Shown here: positions 50,018-58,757 of the stretch, piece by piece | Layout: every line of letters begins with the position of its first letter | Position numbering within the stretch: the stretch's first letter is position 1 | Source: Bacteroidales bacterium | Lineage (GTDB): Bacteria > Bacteroidota > Bacteroidia > Bacteroidales > UBA932 | DNA length: 64,000 nt | NCBI GenBank assembly: GCA_024401855.1 | Contig: JAKSKH010000003.1 | Location: 1-64,000 of the forward strand | Direction: 5' to 3' | Translations under genes and position numbers: made by a program | The notes under the pieces: generated by a model | What the model saw: the letters and a program-made list of their open reading frames with translations, nothing else | The model's database searches: none | Told to the model about the DNA's origin: nothing

Positions 50018-50044
50018 CAAAGATAAGTATTTTTTGTATTTTTG
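50018..50044. promoter_or_regulatory. Divergent -7 elements for the C1 peptidase and the lipoprotein gene
   Basis: Minus strand TATCTTTG at 50025-50018 (peptidase, 42-base leader) and plus strand TATTTTTG at 50037-50044 (lipoprotein, 20 bases before ATG 50065). Confidence 0.5.
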
Positions 50045-50064
50045 TATTTTCAACGAGTGTTTTG

Positions 50065-51165
50065 ATGATAAGGAAATTCATATTGCCTCTGCTTGTCCCC
50101 GTACTGCTGGTCAGTTCATGCAAGCCAAAGGTTGCGGAAATTGAGTCGGACCTTGGCATAGTGAAGGAGATAAGCGGAAATACCGGTAACCGTTATCGCC
50201 GGTTGATGTCGGAAAATCGCGTATCTCCTTCCGGCTGCATATGTCTTGTCGGGCAGGAAGACATTTTAAGGCGCATTTCCATGGGCTTGAGAAGATTTGA
50301 CAGCAGGGACAACGCATCAGGTTCTTTCGGGGCCGACGGTCTTCCTGATTTTGCAGGTGAAACGATAGTTTCCATAATAGACACGGTGAATGTCCCGTAT
50401 TCCATGCCGTCCGGTCAGAATGCGCATGCACTGCGAGAAATGACAGTCTGCCAGGCGATGCTTGCGGTGGATACGCTTAGCCACATAAGCCCGTATGATT
50501 GCAAGGGACTTGGCGAGAAGAAATCTTCTAAAATCATTGTTCTTGCGGATCCCTACCCCGCCTGTTTCGGAAGTGATGACGTCAGGGGGCTCTTCTCGTA
50601 TTTCGGTTATGGTGTCCCCGTCATGTCATCTCTGGAGATAATGCTTAAGGAAATCTTCAAGGAAATGCCTTCCGCCAACGTCGGGATCCTGTGTGACGGC
50701 AGATATGAAGGTTCCGGCATATACGAAGAATCCTTCAGGAAATACAGGGATGAATACGGTGCGGAAGGTGCGGAGTGCTTCGTGCTCAGCCTGGATGACA
50801 GGAATGCCGTCCTCAGGAATTTTCTTGACAGATATCAGGAAGCCGGCAATTCTCGTCCACTCGACGTCCTTGTGGTAGAAGACATACGTCTTGATGCGGA
50901 CAATGTCAAGGCCGAAGTGGCGGGCCTTGTGTCTCTTCTCAGCCAGGATTCCGTCAAATACGGGAATCTGCTGTCCGCCAGGTTCCACATCAAGGATGCC
51001 ATTTCTTCCATAGCATCCGAAAGCTACGATTACCTCAGGACTTCCAATCTGTTCTCTCACAAGATATCTCTGCCTGTCTGCGAGTATTATTTCGCTGTGC
51101 CGTCGCTCAGTGAGAATGATGAAGGGGCGTACATTCTGATTCAGGACAACTATGTACAAAATTAG
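50065..51165 (+). CDS. Uncharacterised lipoprotein
   Basis: A 366-residue lipoprotein (signal MIRKFILPLLVPVLLVSSC, C19). After the signal the sequence alternates helices and strands in a way reminiscent of periplasmic binding-protein folds (KIIVLADPYPACFGSDDVRG, SANVGILCDGRYEGSGIYEE, DVLVVEDIRLDADNV), but I do not recognise a family. ATG 50065 is preferred to the TTG at 50062. It overlaps the RNase D-like gene by 14 bases and so is part of a three-gene operon with two RNA-related genes, which gives no clear hint of role. Confidence 0.75.
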   Translation: MIRKFILPLLVPVLLVSSCKPKVAEIESDLGIVKEISGNTGNRYRRLMSENRVSPSGCICLVGQEDILRRISMGLRRFDSRDNASGSFGADGLPDFAGETIVSIIDTVNVPYSMPSGQNAHALREMTVCQAMLAVDTLSHISPYDCKGLGEKKSSKIIVLADPYPACFGSDDVRGLFSYFGYGVPVMSSLEIMLKEIFKEMPSANVGILCDGRYEGSGIYEESFRKYRDEYGAEGAECFVLSLDDRNAVLRNFLDRYQEAGNSRPLDVLVVEDIRLDADNVKAEVAGLVSLLSQDSVKYGNLLSARFHIKDAISSIASESYDYLRTSNLFSHKISLPVCEYYFAVPSLSENDEGAYILIQDNYVQN

Positions 51166-51805
51166 CATTCAGAACGACGAGATAGAATCATTGCCTCTTG
51201 GATCTTTCCCCGGCAGGATACATATCATTACAAAGGGAGGTCTGGATTATGCGTGGGCTGTCTCTTATCTCAAGAAACAGAAAGTGATAGGGTTCGATAC
51301 CGAGACCAGACCCGTGTTCGAGCCGGGCAAGCCTCACAACCATGTTGCTCTTCTTCAGCTCTCGGGTCCCGACCATGCGTTCCTGTTCCGCGTGAACAAG
51401 CTTGGAATGCGCCGTCTTGTCTGCTCCATTCTGTCAGACAGAAACATAATTAAAGTCGGAGCCGCTGTTCATGATGACGTGCGCGGACTGCAATATTATA
51501 CGAAATTCACTCCCGCCTCTTTCGTTGATCTTCAGAAGATAGGCTGGGAATGGGGAATCAAGGATAAGAGCGTGAAGAAAATGGCGGCCAATATCCTTGG
51601 CTGCAGGATCTCAAAGGCGCAGCAGCTCTCGAACTGGGAAGCTCCCGAACTCTCGGCCTCCCAACAGATGTATGCCGCTACGGATGCCTGGATATGCCGG
51701 GAAATGTATCTCAAGCTTCTTGATTCCGAAAAACATCCGTTGACTCCAGAGCAACTCGCTCCACAACAGCCTCAGCATGATAAAAGTAATACTAAAGAAA
51801 GGTAG
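51152..51805 (+). CDS. RNase D-like 3'-5' exonuclease (DEDDy family)
   Basis: A 217-residue nuclease consisting of the DEDDy domain alone. Exo I is VIGFDTETRP near residue 45, Exo II is KVGAAVHDDVRGLQ near 105, and Exo III is MYAATDAWICREMY near 175, giving the D-E-D-D-Y metal ligands and tyrosine. There is no HRDC domain. It probably trims RNA or DNA 3' ends. The start lies within the lipoprotein gene (14-base overlap) and the end overlaps the methyltransferase gene by 29 bases. Confidence 0.9.
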   Translation: MYKISIQNDEIESLPLGSFPGRIHIITKGGLDYAWAVSYLKKQKVIGFDTETRPVFEPGKPHNHVALLQLSGPDHAFLFRVNKLGMRRLVCSILSDRNIIKVGAAVHDDVRGLQYYTKFTPASFVDLQKIGWEWGIKDKSVKKMAANILGCRISKAQQLSNWEAPELSASQQMYAATDAWICREMYLKLLDSEKHPLTPEQLAPQQPQHDKSNTKER

Positions 51806-52964
51806 GGAGGAATCTCTCAGGAGGTTTCATCCGTGGGTGTTTTCCGGGGCAATTGCTCAGATAAACGGAAATCCTTCCGAGGGAGACATTGTTTCCGTTC
51901 ATGCCTCTGACGGCTCGTTCCTTGCGGCCGGACATTATCAGATAGGCTCCATTGCCGTAAGGATACTTTCCTTTGATTCGGATCCTTCAAGTCCCGGTTT
52001 CTATTACGATATGATTTCCAGGGCTTATTCGGTCCGTGAAGCCTCCGGCTTGGCCGGAAACGCGGAAACCACCTGCTTCCGTCTCGTTCACGGAGAGGGT
52101 GACGGGCTGCCGGGACTTATTATAGACTGGTATGACGGCGTTTGTGTAATGCAGGCACACAGTGTGGGGATGTTCCGTGCAAAAGGCCTGATATGCGATG
52201 CCCTGCGCAAGCTGTTCGGAGATTCTCTGAAGGCCGTTTACGACAAGAGTTCGGGAACGGCGCCGTTCAAGGCCGGTCTGAACCTTATCGACGGCTATCT
52301 GTATAAGAAGGAGGGCTTTGATTCCGGAGAACTTGAAGTGCTCGAGAATGGCAGGCGTTTCCTTGTGAACTGGGAGGAAGGACAGAAAACCGGTTTCTTC
52401 CTTGACCAGAGGGACAACAGGGCTCTTGTGGGAAAATATGCGGCCGGCAGACATGTCCTGAACCTGTTCTGCTATACCGGTGGATTCAGCATTTACGCCC
52501 TGAGCGCAGGTGCCGCTTCTGTATGTTCCGTGGATTCATCCGCCAGGGCCATGAGCCTTGTTGACAGGAACGTTGCCCTGAACAAGCTTGACAATCATAC
52601 GTCCGTCTGTGACGATGCAATTGAATTCCTTGGGAAAAGCGAAGCCGGGAAATATGATCTCATAATAGTTGACCCACCTGCATTTGCCAAGCACCGCGGC
52701 GCGTTGAAGAATGCCCTGCGCGCATATCAGAGACTGAGTGCCGCGGCTATCTCAAAAGTTGCCCACGGAGGACTGGTGTTCACTTTCAGCTGCTCTCAGG
52801 TTGTGGACAAGATAAGTTTCGCGAATACGGTGTTCTCTGCCGCGGCGCAAACGGGACGCAACGTCAGGATTCTTGACAGACTCTGCCAGGGATGCGATCA
52901 TCCTGTGAATATCTATCATCCTGAAGGGGAATATCTTAAAGGCCTTCTTCTATACGTTGAGTAG
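51777..52964 (+). CDS. rlmI: 23S rRNA (cytosine-5-)-methyltransferase, RlmI-like
   Basis: A 395-residue protein: N-terminal PUA domain (VILKKGREESLRRFHPWVFS, GAI), central EEHEE-like domain and C-terminal Rossmann methyltransferase (HVLNLFCYTGGFSIYALSAG, LIIVDPPAFAKHR, FTFSCSQVVD). The SCSQ motif is typical of the RlmI/K-type rRNA C5 methyltransferases. It modifies a cytidine in 23S rRNA. Starts within the nuclease gene by a 29-base overlap and overlaps convergent lpxB by 15 bases. Confidence 0.9.
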   Translation: MIKVILKKGREESLRRFHPWVFSGAIAQINGNPSEGDIVSVHASDGSFLAAGHYQIGSIAVRILSFDSDPSSPGFYYDMISRAYSVREASGLAGNAETTCFRLVHGEGDGLPGLIIDWYDGVCVMQAHSVGMFRAKGLICDALRKLFGDSLKAVYDKSSGTAPFKAGLNLIDGYLYKKEGFDSGELEVLENGRRFLVNWEEGQKTGFFLDQRDNRALVGKYAAGRHVLNLFCYTGGFSIYALSAGAASVCSVDSSARAMSLVDRNVALNKLDNHTSVCDDAIEFLGKSEAGKYDLIIVDPPAFAKHRGALKNALRAYQRLSAAAISKVAHGGLVFTFSCSQVVDKISFANTVFSAAAQTGRNVRILDRLCQGCDHPVNIYHPEGEYLKGLLLYVE

Positions 52965-54074
52965 AGCATCCTTCATAGCCTTTGCAATGGCCCTTGATGC
53001 TCCTTTTCCGCCCAGTCTTTCCCTTATCTCCGCGTAATCCTCCAGCATGGCGGAACGGTATTCCCTGTCTTCCAGAAGCCTTGTGACCTCAGCCGTGACG
53101 TTGTCGGCATTGAAGTCATCCTGAATGAGCTCGCGGAAAACTCCCTTGTCCAGGCACAGATTGCCCAGGGATATGAATTTTATGTTCCTTTGAATCCTCA
53201 GTATGCGTGTCGCTATGAAATAGGTGGCTGCGGAGGTGCTCCAGCATACGACCTGCGGAGTGCCTGTCAGGGCGGCTTCAAGTGAAGCCGTTCCGGAGTT
53301 GATGATGGCGGCGTCTGCAAATTTCAGGATATCGTAAGTCCGGTTGAACACAAGCCTGACATTTTTCCTGTTCCCTATGTAAGGTTCATAGTCCGAGGCG
53401 CTTCTGGATGGGGCCCCGGCTATTATCATGTTGCACTGCAGTCTGTCGCACACTTCCATGCACACAGGCATCATCCGTGATATCTCCCCTTTCCTCGATC
53501 CGGGAAGCAGCGCGATATAGGGTTTGTCCGAGAGTTTTTCATACTTGTAAGTATCTATGGCATCTATCAATGGGTTTCCTTTGTATGTAAAAGGGATTCC
53601 CTTCTTTTGGAAGTACGGTATCTCGAACGGGAACACTATGAATATTCCGTCTGTATATCTGCGGAGTCTGCTGTTCCTTCCCTCGCGGGACGCCCATGTC
53701 TTCGGAGGTATGTAATAAAAGACCTTGATTCCTCTCTTGTGGCAGAATTCGGCGATTTTCATATTGAATCCCGGATAATCGATGAGTATAACAACGTCCG
53801 GGTGCCATTCGAGAATGTCTTTTTTACAGAATCTGATATTCCCTATCAGTTTTCCAGCCTTGGCCACCACATCGCTGAATCCCATCACCGCTCCCTCCCT
53901 GTAGTGCCTTACGAGTATGTCTTCTGTAGCGTCGGCTTTCTGTGCCGCCGCCTGCATCAGATCCCCGCCCCATATTCTGAAAACCGGGTTTTCGTCTTCT
54001 GCAATGAGTCCCTTGATCAGGTTGCTGCCGTGCAGGTCTCCGGAGGCTTCCCCCGCAATGATATAGTAACGCAT
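52950..54074 (-). CDS. lpxB: Lipid-A-disaccharide synthase
   Basis: A 374-residue GT19 glycosyltransferase that joins UDP-diacylglucosamine and lipid X in lipid A synthesis. Begins MRYYIIAGEASGDLHGSNLI, the LpxB hallmark, followed by AVMGFSDVV, DVVILIDYPGFNM, CYYIPPKTWAS-like YYIPPKTWAS, IALLPGSRKGEI and SGTASLEAALTGTPQVVCW. ATG 54074 shares a base with the surE stop (TGATG), and the longer frame upstream lies in surE. The paired surE-lpxB order is seen in other Bacteroidota. Confidence 0.95.
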   Translation of the reverse strand: MRYYIIAGEASGDLHGSNLIKGLIAEDENPVFRIWGGDLMQAAAQKADATEDILVRHYREGAVMGFSDVVAKAGKLIGNIRFCKKDILEWHPDVVILIDYPGFNMKIAEFCHKRGIKVFYYIPPKTWASREGRNSRLRRYTDGIFIVFPFEIPYFQKKGIPFTYKGNPLIDAIDTYKYEKLSDKPYIALLPGSRKGEISRMMPVCMEVCDRLQCNMIIAGAPSRSASDYEPYIGNRKNVRLVFNRTYDILKFADAAIINSGTASLEAALTGTPQVVCWSTSAATYFIATRILRIQRNIKFISLGNLCLDKGVFRELIQDDFNADNVTAEVTRLLEDREYRSAMLEDYAEIRERLGGKGASRAIAKAMKDALLNV

Positions 54075-54916
54075 CAGAACAGATTGTTTATTCCGCATTC
54101 TTCAAGGCGGGAGATTTCTTCGTAATCGCTTGTATCTATGTTATGGGCAACTATGCTGATGTAGCCTTCCTTCATCTTTATCTGGTCGGCCTGACTTGTA
54201 TTTGCAGGGTCGTCAACCGCATCTCCCACCATCATGTAAACCTGTTCCCCCTCTTCTGTCTCCGGGAAGAAACGTATGCCCCTGTCAATGGGCTTCAAAC
54301 CTTTCTTCTCAAAAATTTTCCAATCGTAATCCTGAAATTCCCTTACCCAATGGATAATGCCCTGGTGACATACACGTATTCCCTTGACTTCCCGGATATT
54401 GATTGATGGAACGTTTATGTTATAATACACTCCCCTCTTTTTCCCATTGTATTTCAGCAGAAATTCGAAAATCCTCGGGAAGAAATTCCGCACAGTTGAG
54501 AAGTCCGCATCGTCGGAAAAGTCATTCAACGAAACCGCTATGGACATTATTCCCGCAAGGGCCGCTTCCTTCGCCGCTCCTATGGTGGCAGAATACAGTT
54601 CAGCCGTTCCGGCGTTCGAGCCGTGGTTTATTCCGCTTATCACGACGTCCGGGCAGGAATCGGTGAAAATGTTGTCTATGGCGAATTTGACGCAGCTTGC
54701 AGGGGCATCATCGACGTACCACCAGTCGGCACCGTCAGTGCATCCAAGTCTTTTCACAGCTATGGGCTTGTATCCAAGACCCACGGCCATGCTCATTCCT
54801 GATTGGTGGAACTTCGGGGCTACCACGGTAAGCTCTCCGTAAGGTTTCATCATCGAGACAAGTTCTTTCAGACCTTTGGCCCTGTAGCCGTCATCGTTGG
54901 TAAGCAGTATCTTCAT
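54074..54916 (-). CDS. surE: 5'/3'-nucleotidase SurE
   Basis: A 280-residue metal-dependent survival protein/nucleotidase. The metal site is formed by LLTNDDGYRAKGL at the N-terminus with the later S (GMSMAVG) and N (SGINHGSNAGTAELYSATIG) blocks. It dephosphorylates nucleoside monophosphates and possibly polyphosphate. The ATG is 72 bases after a TATCTTTG -7 element at 54995-54988. First gene of the surE-lpxB pair. Confidence 0.95.
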   Translation of the reverse strand: MKILLTNDDGYRAKGLKELVSMMKPYGELTVVAPKFHQSGMSMAVGLGYKPIAVKRLGCTDGADWWYVDDAPASCVKFAIDNIFTDSCPDVVISGINHGSNAGTAELYSATIGAAKEAALAGIMSIAVSLNDFSDDADFSTVRNFFPRIFEFLLKYNGKKRGVYYNINVPSINIREVKGIRVCHQGIIHWVREFQDYDWKIFEKKGLKPIDRGIRFFPETEEGEQVYMMVGDAVDDPANTSQADQIKMKEGYISIVAHNIDTSDYEEISRLEECGINNLF

Positions 54917-54987
54917 ATTTTTCCTGAAGTTGTCCGGACCGGCCTGGCTTTCTTCAGGCGGGCACCGTTTAATATTCTAATTTTATA

Positions 54988-54995
54988 CAAAGATA
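54988..54995 (-). promoter_or_regulatory. -7 promoter element of surE-lpxB
   Basis: TATCTTTG on the minus strand, 71-72 bases before ATG 54916. Confidence 0.5.
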
Positions 54996-55019
54996 ATTGA
55001 TTTTGACCATTATTTTTGA

Positions 55020-55027
55020 TAAATTTG
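55020..55027 (+). promoter_or_regulatory. -7 promoter element of gap
   Basis: TAAATTTG matches TAnnTTTG; the leader to ATG 55092 is about 60 bases. Confidence 0.55.
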
Positions 55028-55082
55028 TGCGATTGATTGAAGGGTTGGAAAGAACAACAAAGTGTTTAACTTATTATAATAA

Positions 55083-56090
<1,008 letters not shown>

Positions 56091-56110
56091 TCCAAACCGT
56101 CCATACAATA

Positions 56111-56149
56111 AAGAATCCGGCCCATCAGGACCGGATTCTTTCGTTTTTG
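56111..56149 (+). terminator. Rho-independent terminator of gap
   Basis: AAGAATCCGG at 56111-56120 pairs perfectly with CCGGATTCTT at 56131-56140 across a 10-base loop, followed by TCGTTTTTG. It lies 21 bases after the gap stop codon. Confidence 0.85.
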
Positions 56150-56163
56150 TTCAGCTTGGTCTT

Positions 56164-58098
56164 CTACTGCAATTTGACAAAGACCTCGATTGCCTGATAC
56201 TCCGCCATACCAAGGGCGTCATACTGGTTTGCCGTACTCTGGGTCCTGTCTTCAGCCCTCTGCCAGAATTCACGGGGATCGTCTCCAGGGAACGGAACTA
56301 TATCCTTCTGTGAGAGGTGATGATAAATTGCATATCTTTTTTCAACGACTTCTTCCGGGCTCAGAGGAATGGCCATGTCAACTCTTCCAAGTTCCCACTC
56401 CATCCATGCTCCGCGATAAAGCCAGACATTGCATTCTGAAGCCCATTCTGCGCCTTCCTCCTTCAGTTGCTCAAGCGCTTCCAAAGCCGCTTCAGTACAA
56501 ACACGGTGTGTTCCATGGGGATCTGCAAGGTCTCCGGCCATGTAAATCTGGTCAGGAGCCACTTCCGCCATCAGTTTCTTAATAATATCAACGTCCACCT
56601 GGGAGCAGGGCAGCTTTGTTACACCTCCGGATTCGTAGAAAGGAAGATTGAGGAAATGAACGTTGTTCTTGGTGTCCAGTCCGAAACTTCTGACGGCTCC
56701 CTTTGCTTCGGAGCGGCGGATTGCCGCCTTGATTGCAAGAAGTTCCCTGGGCTCCGGTTCTCCCGGCACCTTGCTCTCTATCAGCTTCCTGACGTTACCG
56801 AACTGATTTTCGAAACCAAGTTCAAAGGCTGCATCCATATGCTGGAGGACAACGTCATCGTGTACGGCCACATCTCCTGAAGTTTCATAGGCAATGTGCA
56901 CATTGTGCCCCTGGTGAACCAGGCGGATGAATGTTCCTCCCATTGAAATGACATCATCATCGGGGTGAGGTGAGAAAATGAGTACTTTCTTCGGGAATGG
57001 AGAAGAAGGAACGGGTCTTGTGCTGTCATCTGCGTTCGGCTTTCCTCCCGGCCATCCTGTAATGGTATGCTGGAGGTCGTTGAAGACATCAATGTTTATC
57101 TTGTCGAAAGGACCGTAAAGGTCGAGCAGTTCCTCAAGCGAATTTTCCAAATAGTCACTGTTCGTGAGCTTCAGTATGGGTTTTCCGACCTTCTGGCAGA
57201 GCCATATGACAGCCTTTCTGCGGAATTTGGGTGTCCATTCGCACGGACCTATGCACCACGGGGCCACCAGCCTTGTAAGAAGACTCGCCGCTGTTTCGTC
57301 AACGTACATGCTGATATTGTCGTGCCTCTGGAAATACGATGCCGGACAGGATGAGGAGACATCATCTTCGACTATATTCTTCACAACTTCTGTCTTCCCT
57401 TCTCCGAATGCCATCAGGATTATTCTTGATGCGGTCATCATTGTGCTGATTCCCAGTGTAATGGCCATGGTTGGAGTGTCCGAAATCATTCCGTTGAAAT
57501 TCTTTGCCTGACGCTTTCTGGAGGCATAGGAAAGGAGTACCGTACGTGTCCGGCTCAGTTCCGACGATCCCGCTTCATTAAAGCCGACCTGACCGTTCTC
57601 TCCAACCCCTATTACCAGAAGGTCCATATTTCTTGCCTTTTTGTCGAATTTGTCGCAATAGGCATTTATCTGGTCATTGGGTATTGTTGCGTCGGGGATA
57701 TGTATATTTTCTTCCTTGATGTCGATAAGGTTCAGAAATTCGGAATGAAGCCTGTAATTGCGGCTTTGCATTTCCGATTTGTGGACGGGATAGTATTCAT
57801 CTATCGAGAATACTTCAACGTCCTTGAAAGACACTTCGCCGTTCTTGTATCTGCCGGCGAGAATGCGGTAAAGGGATGCAGGAGTCTTGCCGGTTGTGAG
57901 ACCGAGTTTGAACGGTCTGCCGGCGGCAGCTGCATCGAATTTCCTGATTTCTTCGATAATAACATCGGCAACCGCCCCGCAGGCGTTTGTCTCAAGGTCG
58001 AAGATGTTGGTAACAATCTTTTCGTGGCCGTGAAGAATTCCGCTTGGGATATTCTTTTCAATGATGCCACCATCCTTGGGAAGAGTAAAATGTCTCAT
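56164..58098 (-). CDS. NagB-like glucosamine-6-phosphate isomerase fused to LmbE/PIG-L-type deacetylase
   Basis: A 644-residue two-domain protein. Residues about 20-270 are NagB-like (LGLTTGKTPASLYRIL, VFSIDEYYPV, VIGVGENGQVGFNEAGSS), with sugar isomerase/deaminase residues. Residues about 365-640 are an LmbE/PIG-L deacetylase with the zinc motif HPDD at 378-381 (FSPHPDDDVISMGG) and a later DPHGTHRVC block. A deacetylase feeding a deaminase would suit N-acetylglucosamine-phosphate breakdown, but NagB substitutions (for example GQVGFNE instead of GHIGFNE) leave the reaction uncertain. Last gene of the DUF349-yidC-yggS operon with a 4-base overlap. Confidence 0.88.
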   Translation of the reverse strand: MRHFTLPKDGGIIEKNIPSGILHGHEKIVTNIFDLETNACGAVADVIIEEIRKFDAAAAGRPFKLGLTTGKTPASLYRILAGRYKNGEVSFKDVEVFSIDEYYPVHKSEMQSRNYRLHSEFLNLIDIKEENIHIPDATIPNDQINAYCDKFDKKARNMDLLVIGVGENGQVGFNEAGSSELSRTRTVLLSYASRKRQAKNFNGMISDTPTMAITLGISTMMTASRIILMAFGEGKTEVVKNIVEDDVSSSCPASYFQRHDNISMYVDETAASLLTRLVAPWCIGPCEWTPKFRRKAVIWLCQKVGKPILKLTNSDYLENSLEELLDLYGPFDKINIDVFNDLQHTITGWPGGKPNADDSTRPVPSSPFPKKVLIFSPHPDDDVISMGGTFIRLVHQGHNVHIAYETSGDVAVHDDVVLQHMDAAFELGFENQFGNVRKLIESKVPGEPEPRELLAIKAAIRRSEAKGAVRSFGLDTKNNVHFLNLPFYESGGVTKLPCSQVDVDIIKKLMAEVAPDQIYMAGDLADPHGTHRVCTEAALEALEQLKEEGAEWASECNVWLYRGAWMEWELGRVDMAIPLSPEEVVEKRYAIYHHLSQKDIVPFPGDDPREFWQRAEDRTQSTANQYDALGMAEYQAIEVFVKLQ

Positions 58099-58757
58099 TT
58101 GCTATAATTTCTTTCACCGAATATTGCTGTTCCTATGCGGACCATTGTCGCATTGTGCCTTATTGCAGTCCGCCAGTCTCCTGACATGCCGATAGACAGT
58201 TCCTTGAATTCCTCCATTTCCGGGAACAGATCCCTGAGATACTCGAAAAAGGAACTGATCCTGCGGAAATCGGTTTCAACGGTTTCTTCGTCATCCGTGT
58301 TTGTGGCCATGCCCATCAATCCGCATATCCGCACATTTGCGAATTTCCGGGAATCGAACATGATGTCCAGGATTTCTTCTTCGTAAAATCCCTGCTTCGT
58401 TTCTTCCGACGCAATATGCATCTCAAGAAGTATATTCACCGTCCTGCCGTTCTCTTTCCCCCATTTGTCTATTTCCTGAATAAGATGTAGGCTGTCTACA
58501 GAATGGATAAGCCCGGCGTAAGGGAGAACCATCTTCAGTTTGTTTGTTTGAAGATGCCCTATGAAATGCCACTGGATATCGTCCGGCAGGTTTCTGACTT
58601 TTTTCTCGAATTCCTGGGGGCGTGATTCTGCAAATATCCTCTGACCTGCTTCATACGCCTCGGAAATTTCTTCCTCACTATGGTATTTAGAAACAGCCAC
58701 CAACTTGACCGTTGGTGGCAATTCCTGCATTAAGTTTGTCAGATTATTCTTAATCAT
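58095..58757 (-). CDS. yggS: YggS family pyridoxal-phosphate homeostasis protein
   Basis: A 220-residue TIM-barrel PLP-binding protein of the YggS/PROSC family. The PLP lysine lies in VKLVAVSKYHSEEEI (K24), then FAESRPQEF, WHFIGHLQTNKLK, and the phosphate-binding GMSGDWRTAIRHNATMVRIG-type end with IGTAIFGERNY. Controls free PLP levels. The start overlaps the yidC stop (TGATG) and the end overlaps nagB-lmbE by 4 bases. Confidence 0.95.
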   Translation of the reverse strand: MIKNNLTNLMQELPPTVKLVAVSKYHSEEEISEAYEAGQRIFAESRPQEFEKKVRNLPDDIQWHFIGHLQTNKLKMVLPYAGLIHSVDSLHLIQEIDKWGKENGRTVNILLEMHIASEETKQGFYEEEILDIMFDSRKFANVRICGLMGMATNTDDEETVETDFRRISSFFEYLRDLFPEMEEFKELSIGMSGDWRTAIRHNATMVRIGTAIFGERNYSK

